Under the pieces are notes generated by a model, which ran no database searches, was not told the origin of the DNA, and was given only the letters and a program-made list of their open reading frames with translations. Made by a program: the position numbers and the translations under genes. Shown piece after piece: positions 17,531-26,657 of a stretch of 64,000 nt of DNA. Each line of letters opens with the position of its first letter. The first letter of the stretch is position 1. This DNA is from UBA1219 sp045601425. GTDB lineage: Bacteria > Bacteroidota > Bacteroidia > Bacteroidales > P3. The stretch spans positions 1 to 64,000 of the forward strand of contig JAZRZP010000030.1 in NCBI GenBank assembly GCA_045601425.1, in the 5' to 3' direction.

Positions 17531-18943
17531 TCTTTTATCCGGCACATCTTCATCGGGTGCCTTGACTGCCTTGGCTGATTTCCTGCCGTTGCCGAACAGA
17601 AGGTTTATTCCGAAGCCCATTTTCAACTGTTTCGCTTCCACGATACGTATATCGGAAATATAGTCAACGGTAAGGTACATCTGGAATGCTCTGAACAGCG
17701 ACAAGTTTATTCCCAGTCCGGGATTGAGCCAGTCCACATCTTTACCATTGCTTACAACAGAGTTGCACAGCATCAGTTCGAACCAGTCCGAAAGATTCAG
17801 ACACCCCATTACAGATGCCGAACTGCGGAGTCTGCTCGCCTTGACAATTTCTCCCAAATTGTTGTACTCCGATACATCATGGTCCACTTCGCCATGATAA
17901 AGGACTCCGAATTTCAGCATGTCAACCGGAGAATACATCACGCCAAGATTCAATTTCATCGGAAGTTTTGTCCAATAGTCCTCACCGTCTGTCGTTTCAA
18001 AATCAAGAAGTCGTTCAAACGAGTCCCTATAATCGGTCGACATGGTATCCACAACGAGTTTTCCGTCGCTGACATGAATGCCGGGTATATCAAACGTGGA
18101 TTCTCCGTCGGCCGGAACTCTGTTTTTAACATTGTCCTTCCAGTGTATTCCCTTGCCCACATCCAATATTGAGGCCGAAAATTCAAAGCCGTTCCATTCG
18201 TATTTTGCCCCAAAGTCGAACGCTATTCCGAAGTTACGGGGAAACAGGTCGGTATTCCCGTCTTCTGCAGGCGACGATGTCAGCAGATTGTAATAGACAT
18301 CTGCTTTGAGCGAGGTCATGTCGGCTGCCTTGTAAATTTTCAGATACGAGTCGGTAGTATGCAAATCGAAATAGCCTTCAAGCAGTTTCACTTTGGCGGC
18401 AACGGTAAGTCTGTCAAAGAAAATGTAACCACCACCCAATGCATATTCCGTGTAAACCTGTGCCGAAAGCAAGTCCCCGTCAATCAGGTAGAGTTCATGC
18501 GAAGTGCCGTCATCGACGTAGCCGTCCTTCAGAAACGTCAGGAGTCCGCTTGGCACGCCAAGATTTACCGTTGCCATTACTTGCGACGAGAATGTCATGA
18601 ACATGTTTTTCGTTCTGAATCCTCCTCCCAGTCCGAGAACATTCAAATCAAGCCGTGTCCTTGCTCCGTCACCGTGATTGTCGATGATATTGTTTATATT
18701 GATTTCGTTTTCGTCCTTTTCCGTGTCAAAAGTCACGATGTCTTCATACGAAATAGGACTCACGAAATTCAAGCCTACGCTTGGCAAAGAAATGTAAAAT
18801 GTATTGTTTGACGGGTAAAAAGCCGGATTTTGCACATTCATCTGCGGCACCCTCGATGAGCTGTACAGGACACCTCCTATCTGGGCATTTGCCGCAAGGC
18901 TACAAATCACAGTAAAAAGAAAAAGAATGACTTGTTTTTTCAT
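17528..18943 (-). CDS. DUF5723 family outer-membrane protein
   Basis: 471 residues with a signal peptide ending in LAANAQ. The mature start IGGVLYSSSRVPQMNVQNPAFYP and following text match the DUF5723 group of Bacteroidota outer-membrane barrels. It is rich in alternating aromatic/polar strands. Its C-terminal tail is basic and charged. Function is unknown; it is likely an outer-membrane protein. Confidence 0.75.
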   Translation of the reverse strand: MKKQVILFLFTVICSLAANAQIGGVLYSSSRVPQMNVQNPAFYPSNNTFYISLPSVGLNFVSPISYEDIVTFDTEKDENEININNIIDNHGDGARTRLDLNVLGLGGGFRTKNMFMTFSSQVMATVNLGVPSGLLTFLKDGYVDDGTSHELYLIDGDLLSAQVYTEYALGGGYIFFDRLTVAAKVKLLEGYFDLHTTDSYLKIYKAADMTSLKADVYYNLLTSSPAEDGNTDLFPRNFGIAFDFGAKYEWNGFEFSASILDVGKGIHWKDNVKNRVPADGESTFDIPGIHVSDGKLVVDTMSTDYRDSFERLLDFETTDGEDYWTKLPMKLNLGVMYSPVDMLKFGVLYHGEVDHDVSEYNNLGEIVKASRLRSSASVMGCLNLSDWFELMLCNSVVSNGKDVDWLNPGLGINLSLFRAFQMYLTVDYISDIRIVEAKQLKMGFGINLLFGNGRKSAKAVKAPDEDVPDKR

Positions 18944-19111
18944 TATTCCTATGTTTTAATTATACTCTGTTTTCCTCGAATTTGCAATTTTCCTGTATCT
19001 GAAGCGATTCCCAGCAAACGGCAGGACTGCGGCCTGTGCAATCCCGTTATCACAAAAAAAGCAACTCCAAACAGTGTCGGGGTTACCTTTTGCATTTCCA
19101 GCAGATTTCCG

Positions 19112-19642
19112 TCAGAAATCCCTTCTTATCTCGTTTTTCAGATATTCGAGAGCAGTGTCCAAAGGATTCTGTCTTGTAGAACTTTCAAAAATAAGTCCTG
19201 CCAAACTCAGCGGGTCTGCATCTTCGGGCAATTTCACAGCCGAAGAGTTCACCATGTTTATCATTTCTTCCTTCGCTTCTTTTATCCGGCTCCACGCCTC
19301 GGTTGACACATACACCTGCTGGGAAAGGTTGTGTTCAAACTCATCACGGATATTCTTTGTCATGACACCCTGTAGGAGTTTCATGTCCATTCCGGGATGA
19401 TAGCAGCGGAGTATTAGGCTGTTTGGTGAAATACGTTCCAGAAACAGTGCCAAACGCTCGTAAGCCTGCAGACGTATTGGATTTACGACACGCAGAATTT
19501 CGCCCTCCTGCATTTTTTTCAGTTCCAGCAACGATTTTTTCTGCTCGTTTTCCACAAATTTCTTCACTATCAGGTATGTTACCACTCCAACTACCGATGC
19601 AGAAAGCACCGATGCCAAAATCACTATCCAAGCTATTCCCAT
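19112..19642 (-). CDS. Small membrane-anchored protein conserved in Bacteroidota (DUF7935-like)
   Basis: 176 residues with one N-terminal membrane helix (WIVILASVLSASVVGVVTYLIV), then a coiled-coil-like cytoplasmic region containing LQAYERLALFLERISPN and HNLSQQVYVSTEAW. I have seen this pattern in conserved unnamed Bacteroidota proteins; the DUF7935 label is from memory and uncertain. The function is unknown. It stands 86 bases downstream of pgk on the same strand. Confidence 0.7.
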   Translation of the reverse strand: MGIAWIVILASVLSASVVGVVTYLIVKKFVENEQKKSLLELKKMQEGEILRVVNPIRLQAYERLALFLERISPNSLILRCYHPGMDMKLLQGVMTKNIRDEFEHNLSQQVYVSTEAWSRIKEAKEEMINMVNSSAVKLPEDADPLSLAGLIFESSTRQNPLDTALEYLKNEIRRDF

Positions 19643-19687
19643 GATAAATCTGTTTTTTATATTCTCTATACATGTTCAAGAAAACGA

Positions 19688-19718
19688 AAAGGTTGCCAGA
19701 AGCGACCCGACAACCTTT
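19688..19718 (-). terminator. Probable terminator after pgk
   Basis: AAAGGTTG and CAACCTTT form an 8-bp stem just after the pgk stop. The T-run on the minus strand is interrupted (TTTTCGTTTTC), so it is a moderate call. Confidence 0.5.
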
Positions 19719-19728
19719 CCACTTATAT

Positions 19729-20922
19729 TCAATCCATTATGTTCTTCAAGCCGGGCAACACCTTGCCTTCGAGGTATTCAAGCATTGCTCCGCCACCTGT
19801 CGACACATACGACATCTTATCGGCAATACCGAGTTGCTGAATGGCAGCCACCGAGTCTCCGCCACCTACAGCCGAGAATGCTCCCTTTGCAGTAGCTTCT
19901 GCCACGGCACGAGCCACACCGAATGTACCTTTTGCGAAATTCGGCATTTCAAAAACGCCCATCGGGCCGTTCCAGAGTATGGTTTTCGATTTCAGTATGA
20001 CGTCGGTAAAGAGTTCCACGCTCTTGGGGCCGCAATCCACTGCTTCCCAATTGTCGGGAATTTCATCGCCTTTAACCAGCTGGCAGTTGGCATCGTTGTC
20101 GAAGCGGTCAACTACCATGCAGTCTATTGGGAGATACAGTTTCACTCCCTGCTTGTTCATTTTTTCAACCAAGTTCAATGCCACATCGAGTTTGTCATCT
20201 TCATGAATGGAATTTCCGATTTTTCCGCCGAGGGCTTTTGTAAAAGTATAACGCATGCCGCCGCCGATAATCATGTTGTCGACTTTCGGTATGAGGTTTT
20301 CCAGAATGTCTATTTTCGAAGATATTTTTGACCCCCCTATTATGGCCGTAAAGGGTTTTTCCGGTGCACCAAGAAGGTGCTGAAGATTCTTAACCTCGTT
20401 TTCCATAAGGAATCCGAAATATTTGTTTTCAGGGAACATGGTTGCCAATGTCGAAGTCGAAGCATGGTCGCGGTGAGCTGCACCGAAAGCATCATTGACA
20501 TAGGCATCTCCATATTTTGCGAGTTCTTTGGCAAAAGCGAGGTCTCCCTTAGTCTCTCCTTCGTAAAAACGTATGTTTTCAAGAAGCATCACGTCACCGT
20601 CTTTCATTCCGGCAATCATGTTCGAAACTTCTTCGCCCAAAAGCGACTGTGTGAACAGGACTTCCTTACCTGCAAGTTTGCAAAGGTGCTTTGCAACCGG
20701 CTTCAACGAAAATTCAGGTTCGAAACCGCCTTTTTTGGGACGGCCGAAGTGTGCCATTATTATGGTCTTGGCTCCGTCATCCATCAACTTTTTGATGGTG
20801 GGCATGGCTTCACGCATTCGGGTATCGTCGGTAATGTTGTTGTCTTTGTCCACCGGCACGTTGAAATCAACGCGGAGCAGGACTCTCTTTCCTTTGAAAT
20901 TTACGTCTTTTATGTATTTCAT
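19729..20922 (-). CDS. pgk: Phosphoglycerate kinase
   Basis: 397 residues. It opens MKYIKDVNFKGKRVLLRVDFNVP and has the hinge and nucleotide motifs FGRPK, GGSKISSKID and GNGP-like WNGPMGVFE; the C-terminus is the conserved VSTGGGAMLEYLEGK. It makes ATP from 1,3-bisphosphoglycerate in glycolysis. I chose the start at 20922; an in-frame upstream ATG at 20946 would add MTKKTAIN, which is not part of the family. It is 41 bases downstream of atpB and probably co-transcribed with it. Confidence 0.97.
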   Translation of the reverse strand: MKYIKDVNFKGKRVLLRVDFNVPVDKDNNITDDTRMREAMPTIKKLMDDGAKTIIMAHFGRPKKGGFEPEFSLKPVAKHLCKLAGKEVLFTQSLLGEEVSNMIAGMKDGDVMLLENIRFYEGETKGDLAFAKELAKYGDAYVNDAFGAAHRDHASTSTLATMFPENKYFGFLMENEVKNLQHLLGAPEKPFTAIIGGSKISSKIDILENLIPKVDNMIIGGGMRYTFTKALGGKIGNSIHEDDKLDVALNLVEKMNKQGVKLYLPIDCMVVDRFDNDANCQLVKGDEIPDNWEAVDCGPKSVELFTDVILKSKTILWNGPMGVFEMPNFAKGTFGVARAVAEATAKGAFSAVGGGDSVAAIQQLGIADKMSYVSTGGGAMLEYLEGKVLPGLKNIMD

Positions 20923-20963
20923 ATTTATTGCAGTTTTTTTAGTCACTTCCGTTTAAGTTACAA

Positions 20964-22175
20964 TCAAGCTTCGTGGGCTTCCAATTCCGGCACGTTCTTT
21001 TCTTCGTGTTCCGGTTCTGCCACTGCCATACCTATATACAGCGAAGAAAGCATAGTGAACACGTATGCTTGGATAAATGCCACCAGACATTCGAGTGCAC
21101 TGATGAACAGCGTAAGTATCAGCGAAACGGGAGACAGTCCGAAACCTGTTCCTACCGAATTGAAGGCGTTCGCGAAGATGAATATCAGTGATACGAAGCC
21201 CAGTGTCACTATATGGCCTGCCGTGATGTTGGCAAAAAGACGGACCATCAGCACGAAAGGTTTTATGAGCATGCCGACAAATTCAACCAAGGGCATGATT
21301 GGCAGCGGGAATTTCAGCCACCATGGCACGCCGGGAGTATTGAATATGTCCTTCCAATAATGCTTGTTTGCCGAGAATGTGGTCAGGAGGAAAGTAATGA
21401 GTGCCAATACCCCTGTAACTGCTATGTTTCCGGTAAGGTTGCTTCCTCCGGGGAAGAACGGTATAAGTCCGAGCACGTTGCTCAAGAATATGAACAGGAA
21501 CAGCGTTATGAGATACGGCAGATATTTTTCGTATTTCTTTTCACCGATGAGCGGTTTTGCTATGCCGTCACGGACAAAAATCACACCCATTTCAATGAGC
21601 GACTGCAAGCCTTTGGGGGCCTTTCCGCGGTTTTTGATACAGCTGCGACGTGCAAGAAACACCAGCGTTATAAGCAACAGACAAGAAATTATGAGTTCTG
21701 CTGCAACCTTGGTCAGTGAAAAATCAAGAGGAGTCTTTACGACACCGGCCTCGTCAACGATGGGTTCTCCGTTTCCGTCAACACATACTATTTTCTCGTG
21801 GTCTTCGCCGTAACCGAGTTTGTAGCCTTTGTAGCATTCGTGTCCGTGATGAAATCTCGATGACATGAACACGTCAAGATGTCCGTCATTGTAAAGTATG
21901 ATAGGCAACGGAATAGATACATGCTTTTCGTTTCCCTGATACTGGTTCAGCGTAAGTATGTGCCATTCGTGGGCATCGGTTACGTGTTCCATGATGACCT
22001 TTCCCGGTTCGTATTCGGGAAACAGTTTTTCCTTTTCAGGTTTCTGGGCAGTTTCTTCAGCAGCCTCGATTTCTGCTGCTGCTTGTTCTTGTACAGCGTT
22101 CTCATCTTGTGCCTTTGCAAAATTTGCTGTCAAAGCAAACATGCACAACATTGCCGTAATAAATTTAATTCGCAT
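20964..22175 (-). CDS. atpB: ATP synthase F0 subunit a
   Basis: 403 residues, longer than the usual 250-270. The extra N-terminal part is a signal peptide (MRIKFITAMLCMFALTANFAKA) and an acidic periplasmic segment of about 130 residues, a known trait of this phylum. The channel part contains the essential arginine in VLMVRLFANITAGHIV and the C-terminal helix FIQAYVFTMLSSLYI. It carries protons (or Na+) through F0 in the inner membrane. No atpE, atpF or other ATP synthase gene adjoins it; pgk follows instead. Its promoter is TTG, 20 bases, TATATTTG (minus, 22221-22228). Confidence 0.95.
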   Translation of the reverse strand: MRIKFITAMLCMFALTANFAKAQDENAVQEQAAAEIEAAEETAQKPEKEKLFPEYEPGKVIMEHVTDAHEWHILTLNQYQGNEKHVSIPLPIILYNDGHLDVFMSSRFHHGHECYKGYKLGYGEDHEKIVCVDGNGEPIVDEAGVVKTPLDFSLTKVAAELIISCLLLITLVFLARRSCIKNRGKAPKGLQSLIEMGVIFVRDGIAKPLIGEKKYEKYLPYLITLFLFIFLSNVLGLIPFFPGGSNLTGNIAVTGVLALITFLLTTFSANKHYWKDIFNTPGVPWWLKFPLPIMPLVEFVGMLIKPFVLMVRLFANITAGHIVTLGFVSLIFIFANAFNSVGTGFGLSPVSLILTLFISALECLVAFIQAYVFTMLSSLYIGMAVAEPEHEEKNVPELEAHEA

Positions 22176-22220
22176 ATAATCAGTGTTTTATTTTTTTTCT
22201 TTGTTTTCTGTTTGGTGTGG

Positions 22221-22228
22221 CAAATATA
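22221..22228 (-). promoter_or_regulatory. -7 element (TATATTTG) for atpB-pgk
   Basis: Minus TATATTTG with TTG exactly 20 bases upstream (plus CAA 22249-22251). It lies 46 bases before the atpB start. Confidence 0.75.
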
Positions 22229-22264
22229 CGCTTATTTTTTTTGTTTTACAAATTTTTTTCATCG

Positions 22265-22522
22265 TCAATCCTTAATCCAGCTGAAAATGTCTGTCTGAAC
22301 CGAATCGAATATACTCAGCTGATTTTTCACCGGCAACTCGCCGCCAATACTCTCCTTGAACATCTGGAGCTCGGAATGCAACATCTGTTTGGCGAGAATA
22401 CTTTTGGTTGTACCTCTCCGGTCGGCACAATATTTCAGCAATTCATAGTCCCGTTCCGACAGACTTACCGTAACTTTGCGAGGCTTGCCTTTAACTTGTT
22501 TTTTTTTCTCTGTTCCTGCCAT
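22265..22522 (-). CDS. Small predicted DNA-binding protein (ribbon-helix-helix-like)
   Basis: 85 residues from ATG 22522. It is strongly basic at the N-terminus (MAGTEKKKQVKGKPRKVTVSLSERD...), where the KVTVSLSERDYELLKYCAD segment looks like the strand and first helix of a ribbon-helix-helix fold, followed by RRGTTKSILAKQML. A -7 box TAATTTTG (minus, 22544-22551) just upstream supports this start. An 18-codon extension to 22576 would overlap that box. Partner genes and operators are unknown. It might regulate atpB/pgk or the divergent adhesin. Confidence 0.7.
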   Translation of the reverse strand: MAGTEKKKQVKGKPRKVTVSLSERDYELLKYCADRRGTTKSILAKQMLHSELQMFKESIGGELPVKNQLSIFDSVQTDIFSWIKD

Positions 22523-23069
22523 TTTCCATGCAATTGACGATGCCAAAATTACTAATTTATTTCCTATTACGGACATTTTTTTTCATTTGTTTTTCAACAG
22601 CCTACCGACAATAAAACAACAAAACACTCATTTACAGATATTTACCAAACAGCATCTCGTCTCAGACATCGACTATTTTTTTTTCAAAAGCCCCGTAAAA
22701 ACTTGTTTTTTCAGACTGCCGTACAAACTTTTTTCCAAAAAAAGAAAGGTTTTGCATTCATTTATTCAGGAATGTCGAAGCTGATTCTCATGCAAAAACG
22801 GAAAAAAAGACGTGTTCGTCGCTTTTTTTCCCGTATCCGGAATTGAGACGTACAGACATTGTCAGCCTGTACGAATTTTCAATATACTGAAAATCAGATA
22901 CAAAAATTTTAAAATACAATACTTGCTCATAAAAATTTGTCTATTCGCGAAAAAAAGCGTATCTTTGCACGATTTTTGAAAAAACGCAACAATTGTTTCA
23001 AAAACATTATCTGAAGTTACTATACAAGCAAAACACTACATTTTTTGTGGAACATAAAAAGGACAAGAT
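22523..23069. other. Divergent intergenic region upstream of the adhesin
   Basis: 547 bases without a supported gene. Minus side: the -7 box of the small DNA-binding gene (22544-22551). Middle: a GACG/CGTC stem with flanking A7 and T7 (about 22801-22831) resembling a terminator with no gene to terminate, and a perfect 7-bp inverted repeat CGTACAG (22849-22855) / CTGTACG (22867-22873). Plus side: a textbook promoter, TTG at 22937-22939, 20 bases, TATCTTTG at 22960-22967, giving a leader of about 100 bases. Confidence 0.7.
22937..22967 (+). promoter_or_regulatory. Promoter of the T9SS adhesin gene
   Basis: TTG (22937-22939), a 20-base spacer and TATCTTTG (22960-22967): full match to the Bacteroidota vegetative promoter. 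Confidence 0.85.
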
Positions 23070-26000
23070 ATGAACAAGACAACGGTAAAATTCTTAGCAA
23101 CGATAATGTGCTTCTTCACTTTCAGCAATGTTTTGAAGGCACAGGGCAGCATTGCAAGCGTTCCTTACTTCTGCGATTTCGAGAGTTATACGGAACGCCA
23201 GCAATGGCAGTTGATGAATGGTTCCGAGCCCAACAAATGGTACATTGACACACTCGGTGCAAACGGTGGCACACATGGTCTGTACATATCCGATGACGAC
23301 GGATTGTCGCACGAATACTCTCCGGCTCAGAACAGTTCAACATGGGCAGTACGCCGCATAGCCTTGAATCCCGGTCTGTACAACGTTTCGTTCGATTGGA
23401 AGGCCAACGGATACAGCACCACCCACTACATGCGTGCATACCTTGTGCCCGTTTCCTCTTTCACTGGAGCCGGTGCAGGCAGTGCCACAGGCTTCACGGC
23501 AACTGGCAGCCCCGCCAACTGGATTCCAATTGACGGTTCCGTCAGCGGTGCAAAAATGAATCTGAACTCACGCTGGACCAACACCTACATAGGCAATCTG
23601 CGAATCACCCAGCAGGGGCTTTACTACCTTGTCTTCGGCTGGACCAACAACATATACAACTCCAACCCCACAAGTTACCAGCCGCCTGCAGCCGTCGACA
23701 ACATACAGATTACCGTAGCCACATGTCCCAGACCAGACAACATGAGCGGCATTGCCGTTTCCACAAATGGCGATGCCGACATAACATGGAATGAAACAGG
23801 CAATGCCCACCAGTGGATTTTCGAATACGGAACTTCGTCCAGTTTCACGAATGCAAGAACACTCGTTTTGCCAAACAGGTCAACCGACACAACCAACTAC
23901 CCCACCCTCAAACAACGCTTGGCGGGTTTGATTGCCAACACCTCTTACTACATACGCATACGTTCAGTGTGCGACACTACCGACACTTCTATGTATTCCC
24001 AGACTTACGAATTCAGATATTGCCCGAACATTGCAGGATGCATAGATTTCGCCGACCTGACAGACTCGAGTGTTGTCTGTACATACGGCACATACAACAA
24101 CTACAACAGCTATACGGCATCGTATCCGGGTCCATATGCAAACGTCGGCATCGTTGATTACGGATACCTGAGCGGTGAAAGCCGGCACACCGTACACACC
24201 GACCCCCTGCAATACGATTCCTGCTCGGGATACCACCTGCAGGTCATTCCGTCTAATGCATGCAAGACCGTGCGTCTCGGGAACTGGAAAATCAACTACC
24301 AGTGCGAATCCATCACCTACAACATTCAAATTGATACAAACGATTATGACATCATTTTGCTGAACTATGCCATTGTAATGCACAACCCAAGCGGTCACCC
24401 TGCCAATCAGCAACCGCGTTTCACGATGGAAATCCTTGACCAGAACGACCAACTCATAGACCCGACGTGCGGAAAAGCCGACTTCTCGTCCGCCAACGCC
24501 GTTCAGCTTGGTCTGGCAGGCGGCTGGCACGATGCAGCTTCGGGCGGAGCACCGACATCAAGCAGCAACATAATATATAAGGATTGGACTCCTGTGGGAC
24601 TGAACGTGTCGGCATATCACGGACAACGTATCAAAGTACGTCTTACCACTTTCGACTGCGGACAGTCTGCCCACTTCGGATACGCATACTTCAACCTCGG
24701 ATGTACGAAAGCACGAATCACTTCAAGTTCCTGCGGTGCAGGTGCAACGGTGTCCACACTTTCTGCGCCTCCGGGATTCAACTACCGCTGGTACACATCA
24801 CGCGATACCACACAGATTGTTTCTACGGCTCAGACAACAACGATACAGCTGGACAGCACCATGTATTTCTGCGAAGTATCGTTCGTAGACAACCCCGCTT
24901 GCAAGTTCACCATGTCAACAATGGCAACAACACGCTTCCCTCACGCCAAATTCAGAGGTTCGATGGTAAACGACAGCTGCAGATACACCATGACATTCAC
25001 AAACCAGAGCTACATATCGGTAGATGCATTCGACACCAATGCAACCGGTTTGTGTGAAGAATTTTATTGGGATTTCGGCGACGGAACGACATCACGGCTT
25101 GAAAACCCTGTTCACACATACGATGCTCCGGGTACATACACCGTAACCCTTGTAGCCATGCTCAACGACGGTGCCTGCACCGATACCATATCCCACAGGT
25201 ACACTTTCACAAGACCTGCCATCGGACACATAATTGCTCCAAGCAGGGTATGCTTCGGTGACACGGCATTCCTTCGCGGTTCCGACCCGACGTTCGTGTC
25301 TCACTTATGGAGTACCGGATACAACAGAGACTCGCTGTATGTGGTGCCCGATTCTACGACAAGGTATTTCGTGGTCGTACGCGATGCCATCGGCTGCGTT
25401 GACACACTATGGCACACGGTACAGGTAAGAGACTGTAGCATATACGACACTACCTGCCGCAACGAACGTTACGTATCGTTCGGGTTCAACCTCAACGAAA
25501 ACACCATCCGCAGATATGCCGACACTACGGTATTGTTCCAGAACCACATGCGTTCCTCGTTCGGTCAGGACAGCGTGACAAACCTGTACCTCACCATCTG
25601 GGACACTTCCGAAACCATAATTTACGACACATTCTGTGTTGGAACCAACTATATGTTCTACGGTGTACCGCTGCCAAACGGAGGGACCTACAGCAAACGC
25701 TTCTCCGACATACATGGCTGCGACAGTGTAATATACCTCAATCTGCATGAATTGGCCCACCCGACGCTGCAACTCTCACACGACTACGTTCCGTGTTTCA
25801 ACTACCCGATAAACATTGACGCTGTAAGCAACGGAGACTTCATTTACTGGACTTCTAACCCGTTCGACAGTACGCTTTTGGGACACGACACGGATTTCCA
25901 TCTTACCGTAACGCCCAAAGAACGGACCGTTTACACCGCCACTACCGGACTGAACGGGTACAACTGTACGACGACGAAATCAATTACCATAAACATGGAA

Positions 26001-26540
26001 GCTCGACTTGAGGCATACATCATTCCTTCACGCCAAACTGCAAACCTTGAAAACCTGCAGGTCGTATTCACCGACCACAGTGTGGGCAACAACGGCCGCA
26101 CATGGTATCTGAACGACTACAATGACTCGGTAGGCAACGCTCCCACATACGTTTATACTTTCGATCCTGAAGAAGATTCCGTAAAAGTACTTCTCGTAAT
26201 ATACAACGAAGGAAACTGCCACGACACGACTTCGATTACGATACCGCTGTACAAGACTAATCTGTTCGCTCCTACGGTATTCACTCCGGAAGAATCGGAC
26301 AACAACACATTCAAAATCAGCGTGAGAGAACCTGTCACATTCGAACTTTCGATATACAACCGAGCCGGACTCATGGTATTCCACACATTTGATCCTAACG
26401 AAGGCTGGAACGGAGGCGTCAACAACGACCTTTCCAGACCGTGCAATCAGGAATCATACGTATACAGGGTAATATACCAGTCTCGCACAGAACCCGACAA
26501 GATATTCGACCAGATTGGTTCTGTAATACTCTTGAGATAG
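23070..26540 (+). CDS. Large secreted adhesin-like protein with PKD domain and T9SS type B (CHU_C) sorting domain
   Basis: 1156 residues. Signal peptide ends about LKAQ (residue 25). Then: a carbohydrate-binding/MAM-like region with FCDFESYTERQQW, a fibronectin type III-like region starting near CPRPDNMSGIAV, a second lectin-like block, and a PKD domain (FYWDFGDGTTSRLENPVHTY, then PGTYTVTLVAM). Ig-like repeats follow. The end is a gliding-motility-type C-terminal domain (VFTPEESDNNTFKI, FELSIYNRAGLMVF, WNGG, YVYRVIYQ), which directs export by the type IX secretion system. It is thus a cell-surface or released protein. No enzyme motif is seen. It is flanked by its own promoter and terminator. 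Confidence 0.88.
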   Translation: MNKTTVKFLATIMCFFTFSNVLKAQGSIASVPYFCDFESYTERQQWQLMNGSEPNKWYIDTLGANGGTHGLYISDDDGLSHEYSPAQNSSTWAVRRIALNPGLYNVSFDWKANGYSTTHYMRAYLVPVSSFTGAGAGSATGFTATGSPANWIPIDGSVSGAKMNLNSRWTNTYIGNLRITQQGLYYLVFGWTNNIYNSNPTSYQPPAAVDNIQITVATCPRPDNMSGIAVSTNGDADITWNETGNAHQWIFEYGTSSSFTNARTLVLPNRSTDTTNYPTLKQRLAGLIANTSYYIRIRSVCDTTDTSMYSQTYEFRYCPNIAGCIDFADLTDSSVVCTYGTYNNYNSYTASYPGPYANVGIVDYGYLSGESRHTVHTDPLQYDSCSGYHLQVIPSNACKTVRLGNWKINYQCESITYNIQIDTNDYDIILLNYAIVMHNPSGHPANQQPRFTMEILDQNDQLIDPTCGKADFSSANAVQLGLAGGWHDAASGGAPTSSSNIIYKDWTPVGLNVSAYHGQRIKVRLTTFDCGQSAHFGYAYFNLGCTKARITSSSCGAGATVSTLSAPPGFNYRWYTSRDTTQIVSTAQTTTIQLDSTMYFCEVSFVDNPACKFTMSTMATTRFPHAKFRGSMVNDSCRYTMTFTNQSYISVDAFDTNATGLCEEFYWDFGDGTTSRLENPVHTYDAPGTYTVTLVAMLNDGACTDTISHRYTFTRPAIGHIIAPSRVCFGDTAFLRGSDPTFVSHLWSTGYNRDSLYVVPDSTTRYFVVVRDAIGCVDTLWHTVQVRDCSIYDTTCRNERYVSFGFNLNENTIRRYADTTVLFQNHMRSSFGQDSVTNLYLTIWDTSETIIYDTFCVGTNYMFYGVPLPNGGTYSKRFSDIHGCDSVIYLNLHELAHPTLQLSHDYVPCFNYPINIDAVSNGDFIYWTSNPFDSTLLGHDTDFHLTVTPKERTVYTATTGLNGYNCTTTKSITINMEARLEAYIIPSRQTANLENLQVVFTDHSVGNNGRTWYLNDYNDSVGNAPTYVYTFDPEEDSVKVLLVIYNEGNCHDTTSITIPLYKTNLFAPTVFTPEESDNNTFKISVREPVTFELSIYNRAGLMVFHTFDPNEGWNGGVNNDLSRPCNQESYVYRVIYQSRTEPDKIFDQIGSVILLR

Positions 26541-26561
26541 GCTTTCACTCGGTATTGCTGA

Positions 26562-26600
26562 CAAAAAAAACTCCACCATGGGCATGGTGGAGTTTTTTTT
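26562..26600 (+). terminator. Strong terminator after the adhesin gene
   Basis: ACTCCACCATG and CATGGTGGAGT form an 11-bp stem with a GG loop, flanked by A8 and T8. It lies 21 bases after the stop. Confidence 0.92.
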
Positions 26601-26633
26601 CGGTTTCTCAAGTTTTGTTTCTAAAAAAAAGCG

Positions 26634-26641
26634 TATATTTG
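26634..26641 (+). promoter_or_regulatory. -7 element (TATATTTG) for the ABC exporter operon
   Basis: TATATTTG 17 bases before the first ATG. The nearest upstream TTG is 16 bases away, shorter than ideal. Confidence 0.55.
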
Positions 26642-26657
26642 CAAACGGAAAAAAAAC

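Noticed and set aside
26153..26446. Antisense frames within the adhesin gene
   Set aside because: The plus frame carries continuous sorting-domain sequence here.
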